Of a DNA stretch of 11,017 bases, positions 7,486-11,017 are shown piece after piece (position 1 is the stretch's first letter; each line of letters begins with the position of its first letter). The stretch spans positions 1 to 11,017 of the forward strand of contig CALXRJ010000108.1 of NCBI GenBank assembly GCA_944390615.1, in the 5' to 3' direction. The notes under the pieces are model-generated. The model saw only the letters and a program-made list of their open reading frames with translations. It had not been told where the DNA came from and did not search any database. The DNA comes from an uncultured Clostridia bacterium. GTDB taxonomy: Bacteria; Bacillota; Clostridia; TANB77; CAG-508. A program made the translations under genes and the position numbers.

Positions 7486-7514
7486 AAAAAAGAGCAAGGA
7501 ACAAGTCCTTACTC
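7486..7514 (-). terminator. Hairpin terminator acting on the minus strand
   Basis: On the minus strand GAGTAAGGA pairs with TCCTTGCTC across a five-base loop (one mismatch) and is followed by six T. On the plus strand no T-run follows, so it serves the minus strand. It needs a minus-strand transcript from the right, for which the 7509-7637 reading frame is the only candidate in the gap. Confidence 0.6.
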
Positions 7515-7637
7515 AAAAGTATCGTTTGTGGAGTTAGTGTTAGTGGCACTTGCTTCACTTTTTTTGTCTTCAATTGGAACAAATTTTTTTACAAAAACAT
7601 AAAAATATTTTACGAAAATGAAAAAAAGATTTTTCAT
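7509..7637 (-). CDS. Candidate 42-residue small membrane-associated protein
   Basis: On the minus strand ATG 7637 opens a frame of 42 codons. The first 20 residues are hydrophobic and aromatic with spaced lysines (MKNLFFIFVKYFYVFVKK), and the rest is polar and acidic (SEASATNTNSTNDTFE), a composition typical of a real small protein with an amphipathic or membrane N-terminus. The TAA stop lies inside the hairpin terminator, as often seen for short bacterial genes. Against it: no Shine-Dalgarno sequence precedes the ATG, and the A+T-rich stretch could give such a frame by chance. A TATAAA (7655-7660, minus strand) would place transcription start only about ten bases upstream of the ATG, so a nearly leaderless message is possible. 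I do not know a function; its position beside agrB is suggestive only. Confidence 0.35.
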   Translation of the reverse strand: MKNLFFIFVKYFYVFVKKFVPIEDKKSEASATNTNSTNDTFE

Positions 7638-7667
7638 AAACAAAAAGACAACTTTTTATAAAAAAAT

Positions 7668-7697
7668 TTAACCAACGCAAAAACATCGTGCTAAAAT
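7668..7697 (+). promoter_or_regulatory. Probable agrB promoter
   Basis: An extended -10 TGCTAAAAT (7689-7697) lies 18 bases after a weak TTAACC (7668-7673, 4 of 6). It is 33 bases before the agrB start. A weak -35 would suit a promoter that needs an activator such as the LytTR regulator encoded here; no clear pair of LytTR-type repeats is visible to me. Confidence 0.4.
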
Positions 7698-7730
7698 AAA
7701 ACCAAGCTTAACAAAAGCGAGGTGAGAGAA

Positions 7731-8360
7731 GTGATAGATAAAATCTGTTTATTCTTAACCAACAAAATACGAAAAGAAATGCCTGATGTGGATGATGAAA
7801 GAGCTGAAATAATCGATTATGGATTACATCTTTTAATAGGAGAGTTACCGAAAACTTTTATCATTTTAGGAATTGCCTATTTACTTGGAATTTTCAAATT
7901 AACCTTATTAACATTTATTTTATTATTACCATACAGAGCCGTTTCCGGAGGATTTCATTTAAAAACACACATTGGATGTATAGTTGGAACAGCACTGATT
8001 TACTGTGGCGTGGCAAAAATATCATGTTATATCATTTTTTACAACCAAATTTTTAAAATTATAATCGCCTTATCAGTCTGGATTTTCGGAATGATAATGG
8101 TTCATTTGTACGCTCCAGCAGATACAGAAAATGTCCCTATACTTTCTAAAAAAGAGAGGAAACAGAAGAAAATACTATCTTACATATATTTAAGTGTTGG
8201 TATTTTGATGGCATGTATCATACCAAATAATGAAATCTCAAATATTTTGATTTTTGGGTACTTAATTCAAAGCATAACAATTACAAAATTTGCCTATAAA
8301 TTAACGAAAAATAAATATGGATATGAAATCTACAACGAAAATTGTATTTCAAATACATAG
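7731..8360 (+). CDS. agrB: AgrB-like autoinducing-peptide processing membrane protease
   Basis: AgrB is a membrane cysteine protease that cuts the C-terminal tail from the AgrD precursor and closes the thiolactone ring. The 209-residue protein has several hydrophobic segments and the family's catalytic His and Cys seven residues apart in GGFHLKTHIGC (His76, Cys83), matching His77 and Cys84 of S. aureus AgrB. The conserved loop APADTENVPI followed by a basic stretch (KKERKQKK, about 138-145) is also present. I chose GTG 7731 because AGGTGAG (7720-7726) is well spaced for it; GTG 7722 lies inside that site. A small agrD follows, 79 bases downstream, in the same direction. The family assignment is firm. 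Confidence 0.93.
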   Translation: MIDKICLFLTNKIRKEMPDVDDERAEIIDYGLHLLIGELPKTFIILGIAYLLGIFKLTLLTFILLLPYRAVSGGFHLKTHIGCIVGTALIYCGVAKISCYIIFYNQIFKIIIALSVWIFGMIMVHLYAPADTENVPILSKKERKQKKILSYIYLSVGILMACIIPNNEISNILIFGYLIQSITITKFAYKLTKNKYGYEIYNENCISNT

Positions 8361-8370
8361 AATAATAAAT

Positions 8371-8392
8371 AGATATTAAGCCGGCCATATCT
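8371..8392 (+). other. Short hairpin between agrB and agrD
   Basis: AGATAT (8371-8376) can pair with ATATCT (8387-8392) around a ten-base loop holding the palindrome GCCGGC, followed by a T-rich stretch. The stem is weak. It could act as a partial terminator or RNA-processing site setting the agrD to agrB ratio; the GC-rich palindrome stands out in this AT-rich spacer. Confidence 0.35.
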
Positions 8393-8439
8393 TTTATTAT
8401 ATATTTTAATTTTTTTATACATAAAGGGAGGAATTGATT

Positions 8440-8559
8440 ATGTTAAAATTTTTAGCTAAGATTTCAGAAAAATATGCAAAATCTACAAATACAGCATGTA
8501 ATATTGTTTGGCTTTTCCATCAACCAAAAATGCCAGCATCTTTAATAAAAAAAGATTAA
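8440..8559 (+). CDS. agrD: AgrD-like cyclic peptide pheromone precursor
   Basis: This 39-residue peptide has the three-part AgrD layout. The N-terminal segment (MLKFLAKISEKYAKSTNTA) can form an amphipathic helix. The core begins at the only cysteine (Cys20, CNIVWLF). The tail HQPKMPASLIKKD is of the [D/E/Q]P..P type found in AgrD proteins (DEPEVP in S. aureus, YEPKSP in Listeria, HQPEEP in C. perfringens). By analogy, AgrB would cut after Phe26 and join its carboxyl to the Cys20 thiol, giving a seven-residue ring CNIVWLF, perhaps with a short N-terminal tail after a second cut. Ring size is inference. A very strong ribosome binding site (GGGAGG, 8426-8431, eight bases before ATG) fits the high level needed for a signal precursor. 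It is followed by the shared terminator. Confidence 0.93.
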   Translation: MLKFLAKISEKYAKSTNTACNIVWLFHQPKMPASLIKKD

Positions 8560-8575
8560 TTTTAGAAAATACCAA

Positions 8576-8612
8576 AAAAATACAGTAGTATTTTTTGTAC
8601 TACTGTATTTTT
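8576..8612. terminator. Bidirectional terminator shared by agrBD and the kinase/regulator operon
   Basis: AAAAATACAGTAGTA (8576-8590) pairs perfectly with TACTACTGTATTTTT (8598-8612) across a seven-base loop, with A-rich and T-rich ends that serve both strands. It begins 17 bases after agrD, and its right arm overlaps the last bases of the kinase gene, whose stop codon is at 8611-8613. Confidence 0.9.
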
Positions 8613-9957
8613 AATAATAAATTTCTAATTGTTGAACAAAATATTTCTCATTTTTTGTTGTAAGTAATTTAATATTGTTATTCCTTTTAACAATTTGATT
8701 AATCTCCCATAAGCCCATACCCATATGATTTTCTTTTTCTGTAATTCCTTTTTCAAAGATTTGAGAAATATCGACATCTTTGTTTGAATAAGTATTTTCA
8801 ATTTTAATAATTTGTGTTTTATGTTTAGAAGAATCTCTAAACATGATATTAACTTGTTTTTCCTCACATTCGGCAGCAGCTTCGATAGAGTTATAAAGTA
8901 ATATGCCTAACATTCTAGTAAATTCATAAAATGGCATATGTAATCTCTCAAAATCAAAAAAGAATTCTAATGAAATTTTTACATTTTCTTGTTCTGCTTT
9001 ATTATATTTGGCAACCAGTAAATTATAGATACCAGGATTATTAATAATTTTTGGATTTAGTATTTCAATGCTATTAACTCTTTCACAATCTTTTTCTAAA
9101 TCTATGTAATATCTTTTTAGGCCATCCATGTCATTATTATTGATAAATCCGCCGATGATAAAAATCATATTGTTAAAATCATGTTTAAAAGATTTTACAT
9201 TATCATAAAGATAAGAAAGCGTATTATTATAATTTTCAGCATTTTCTAATTCTTGTGTAGTAATTTGTAATTTCATTACTCTTGTTAAGCTATAAAAACT
9301 GATAAAGAAATATAAGAATAATGAGATAAAATTAAGCAAAGTAAAAATAAGTGAAAATGTATTTACATAATAAAATGTGATAACAAGTTGTATGGCAATT
9401 GTAAAGGCTCCAAAAAGCAAATTTATTAAGATAAGGTTTTTAGATTTTTTATCTAAATCACTTAAAATATTTAAAGATAATTTACGCTTTTGTAGGGCGA
9501 AAACAATGATATATGCAAATAAATACAAGACGAATAGGTAGATGGCTCTGTATAATATACTATTCATTAGATGAGTGGTAGTAATATTAAAAATTTTCAA
9601 AAGTGGGTTCAAAATTAAATTACCAATTAAAGCAAAAGTTACAGTAGGAATAATAATAGCTAATATTGTTTTGATAATATTGGTATGAAGCACAGATTTA
9701 ATTACAATGAACATAGTAAAATAGTTAACAAATACATTATAAGGTGTAGGCATAAAAAATTCTGCTACTAGAGATATAATTGATAAAAGACCAATATAGG
9801 CAATTTTTTGTCTAAAGGTATAATTAATTTGTAATATGGATACAATTAGTAAAAAGGCTAACCAAGCTTCAATAATTACAGTAGGAGCTGTAACTATTTT
9901 AGTTAACATTTCATTATCTGTATTCAAAACAACCCAAATACTATTCAAAACATCCAT
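8611..9957 (-). CDS. agrC: AgrC-like peptide-sensing histidine kinase (GHKL/HPK10 type)
   Basis: This 448-residue protein has an N-terminal membrane sensor of six to seven hydrophobic segments (between residues 27 and 222), then the kinase part. The phosphoacceptor is His259 in SFKHDFNN, the form typical of the AgrC/HPK10 group. The ATP-binding domain shows the N box (LLYNSIEAAAE, Asn356) and the G box (HMGMGLWEI, 411-419). Proteins of this group bind a cyclic peptide on the outside and pass phosphate to a LytTR-type regulator. The gene starts with ATG 9957 inside the end of the regulator gene (17-base overlap), so the two are translationally coupled. It converges with agrBD, unlike the single agrBDCA order of staphylococci. 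The ligand is inferred from the neighbouring agrD. Confidence 0.9.
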   Translation of the reverse strand: MDVLNSIWVVLNTDNEMLTKIVTAPTVIIEAWLAFLLIVSILQINYTFRQKIAYIGLLSIISLVAEFFMPTPYNVFVNYFTMFIVIKSVLHTNIIKTILAIIIPTVTFALIGNLILNPLLKIFNITTTHLMNSILYRAIYLFVLYLFAYIIVFALQKRKLSLNILSDLDKKSKNLILINLLFGAFTIAIQLVITFYYVNTFSLIFTLLNFISLFLYFFISFYSLTRVMKLQITTQELENAENYNNTLSYLYDNVKSFKHDFNNMIFIIGGFINNNDMDGLKRYYIDLEKDCERVNSIEILNPKIINNPGIYNLLVAKYNKAEQENVKISLEFFFDFERLHMPFYEFTRMLGILLYNSIEAAAECEEKQVNIMFRDSSKHKTQIIKIENTYSNKDVDISQIFEKGITEKENHMGMGLWEINQIVKRNNNIKLLTTKNEKYFVQQLEIYY

Positions 9958-10660
9958 AAGTATTCACACCCTTCATAAAATTATCTTTATATTTCGGACC
10001 AATATCACAAGTAGTGGTATCATCAAAATAGATTAAATTAGATGCTGCTTCCAGTTTTGTTATATTATTAACATTAGCAATAAAAGATTTATGGCATCTA
10101 ACAAAATTATTTGGTAATTGATCTTGAAGTTTAGTAAAAGAACTATATACTTCATAATCTCTGGAATTTGTATGAAATATAACCTTCATTCCGTCACGTT
10201 TAATATATTGTATTTCATTTTCATCGATGATGGTATTTTTATTGTCAATTCTTATGTATTTTTTGTGAGATGTACTTTCTTGAATATCATCAAATAAACG
10301 TAAAACAGTCTCTTCTAATCGTTCTTTTGTGATTGGTTTGCAGAGATAATCAAAAGTTTTATATTTATAAGCCAGAAAAACGAATTCACTGTGAGCAGTT
10401 GTAAAGATAATGTAACAATCCTTATTCTTTTTTCTGACTTTGTCTGCAATCTCGAGACCATTTAACTTTGCATTCAAGTTGATATCTAAAATAAGTACAT
10501 CAATAGGATTTTCTTTTAAGTAGGATAAGAGTTCTGTGTCGTTCGTAGTTTTAAAAGCGATTTTTGCTTCTAAGTCATGTTTCATAAAAACAGATTCAAA
10601 CATATGTGATAATTTATTTAAAGTATTAAAATTATCATCACATAATACAAAGTTCAACAT
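9941..10660 (-). CDS. agrA: AgrA-like LytTR-family response regulator
   Basis: The 239-residue protein has a receiver domain with acidic pocket Asp8/Asp9 (LCDDN), phosphoacceptor Asp59 (LILDINL), Thr87/Thr88 (FTTAHS) and Lys108 (CKPI). A C-terminal LytTR DNA-binding domain follows (about 133-239; YIRIDNKN, FVRCHKSFIANV). This is the AgrA arrangement. It should bind direct repeats near promoters after phosphorylation by the overlapping kinase. I chose ATG 10660: the Shine-Dalgarno AAGGGG (10678-10673 on the minus strand) abuts GTG 10672, which would add four residues, and is better spaced for 10660. ATG 10665 is out of frame. It is the first gene of the operon, with its own promoter at 10762-10790. 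Confidence 0.92.
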   Translation of the reverse strand: MLNFVLCDDNFNTLNKLSHMFESVFMKHDLEAKIAFKTTNDTELLSYLKENPIDVLILDINLNAKLNGLEIADKVRKKNKDCYIIFTTAHSEFVFLAYKYKTFDYLCKPITKERLEETVLRLFDDIQESTSHKKYIRIDNKNTIIDENEIQYIKRDGMKVIFHTNSRDYEVYSSFTKLQDQLPNNFVRCHKSFIANVNNITKLEAASNLIYFDDTTTCDIGPKYKDNFMKGVNTYGCFE

Positions 10661-10761
10661 TTCATATTTCACCCCTTATTTTAAAATAAAAATGGAAAAA
10701 TTATACATTTATTTGAAAAACCAAATTGGAAAAATGTAACAATTTTTCTATACAATACAAA

Positions 10762-10790
10762 ATAATAAAACAAAAATTGAAAAATGTCAA
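10762..10790 (-). promoter_or_regulatory. Promoter of the regulator/kinase operon
   Basis: On the minus strand a perfect TTGACA (10790-10785) is followed after exactly 17 bases by TATTAT (10767-10762, 5 of 6). Transcription would start near 10755 and leave a leader of about 95 bases. A second TATAAT (10705-10700) nearer the gene has no good -35. Confidence 0.65.
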
Positions 10791-10942
10791 TACCTGTCGT
10801 AGAGCGAATTTGAGACGTGTACTAAAAATGGTTCACTCATATTAATTCACTATGTTAAAATGAAATTTTTAAGTAAAAAAATGTAAAAAAATGGATAAAA
10901 AGATAATGAAAATTATTTTAGAAAAAATCAAACAGAATTTTA

Positions 10943-10972
10943 TTGACAACTTACAAAAAATCATATTATAAT
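10943..10972 (+). promoter_or_regulatory. Perfect-consensus promoter reading out of the right edge
   Basis: TTGACA (10943-10948) and TATAAT (10967-10972) match the sigma-A consensus at all 12 positions, with an 18-base spacer. Transcription would start near 10979. It diverges from the regulator promoter and reads away from the agr-like locus; its gene is outside the window. Confidence 0.7.
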
Positions 10973-11017
10973 AGCAAAAAATAAGATAGTGTAAAGTAAT
11001 CTATGAAAAAATAGAAT

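Larger units (their letters stand above)
7413..7730. other. Intergenic region with promoter, minus-strand terminator and a candidate small gene
   Basis: This gap of about 318 bases separates the ligA side from the agr-like locus. It holds a good plus-strand promoter (7448-7476), a hairpin terminator facing the minus strand (7486-7514), a possible 42-codon minus-strand reading frame ending in that hairpin (7509-7637), and a probable agrB promoter (7668-7697). The part from 7570 to 7690 is extremely A+T-rich. A short hairpin AATTTT-GAGAG-AAAATT (7430-7446) lacks a T-run. Confidence 0.6.
10661..11017. other. Intergenic region with back-to-back promoters
   Basis: This stretch, AT-rich to an extreme, holds the minus-strand promoter of the regulator/kinase operon (10762-10790) and a consensus plus-strand promoter (10943-10972) for a gene beyond the edge. 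A patch richer in G+C (about 10791-10822) lies just upstream of the regulator -35, where an activator could bind. TTCACT occurs twice (10832-10837 and 10846-10851), 14 bases apart. I see no convincing gene. Confidence 0.6.

Noticed and set aside
7529..7603. Short plus-strand GTG frame (VELVLVALASLF...) in the agrB upstream gap
   Set aside because: It has no Shine-Dalgarno sequence, is 24 codons long, and lies opposite the more protein-like minus-strand frame.
9836..10036. Plus-strand frame across the start of the kinase gene
   Set aside because: It is the reverse of well-supported kinase and regulator coding sequence and has no ribosome binding site.
10891..10971. 26-codon plus-strand frame MDKKIMKIILEKIKQNF..., amphipathic-looking
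   Set aside because: No ribosome binding site precedes it, and it overlaps the perfect promoter at 10943-10972 and ends within its -10. Lys/Ile/Leu-rich frames are common by chance in A+T-rich DNA.
1..11017. tRNA or rRNA genes, CRISPR arrays, transposase genes
   Set aside because: None could be seen on either strand; no regularly spaced repeats, no cloverleaf with CCA-type end, no recognisable transposase.

Overview
The window looks like chromosomal DNA of a very AT-rich, endospore-forming Bacillota, most likely a Clostridia-type organism. The signs are AT-rich codons, strong GGAGG-type ribosome binding sites, a stage IV sporulation pair (SpoIVFA-like M23 protein plus SpoIVFB-like M50 protease), a sortase, and an agr-type peptide quorum-sensing locus with a Clostridia-style AgrD tail. 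I cannot name a species.

Layout. Positions 1-1762 hold the 3' part of smc (hinge to ATPase head), broken by one extra base near 1164. A tail-anchored protein of unknown function follows (1831-2163) and ends at a strong hairpin terminator. Next come a SpoIVFA-like M23 metallopeptidase gene (2385-3270, broken by one extra base at 3198) and its SpoIVFB-like partner (3310-3957). A sortase gene (4024-4689) has its own sigma-A-type promoter with a dyad in the spacer. From 4743 to 5003 lies an imperfect palindromic element of about 260 bp, MITE-like in form. ligA (5089-7089, intact) and a small unknown gene follow. The right third is the agr-like locus: agrB and agrD on the plus strand converge on a two-gene sensor kinase/response regulator operon (agrC/agrA-like) on the minus strand. 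The two units share one bidirectional terminator. A further plus-strand promoter with both hexamers perfect fires out of the right edge, back to back with the regulator promoter.

How the genes work together. AgrB should process the 39-residue AgrD into a cyclic thiolactone peptide, here predicted as a seven-residue ring starting at Cys20. The AgrC-like membrane kinase should sense it and the LytTR-domain regulator should respond. SpoIVFB-like protease and SpoIVFA-like partner would act in mother-cell sigma-factor activation during sporulation.

Most notable observation. Both broken genes are broken in the same way. A single extra C sits directly before a GG, turning a conserved glycine codon GGN into CGGN. 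These two sites are the only in-frame CGG codons I found in any coding region of the window, and neither lies in a long homopolymer. This could be two systematic sequence errors or two real mutations. It could also be a genome-wide recoding in which CGG (rare or unassigned in some AT-rich genomes) is bypassed by a +1 shift or four-base decoding. The window alone cannot decide, but the genome can.
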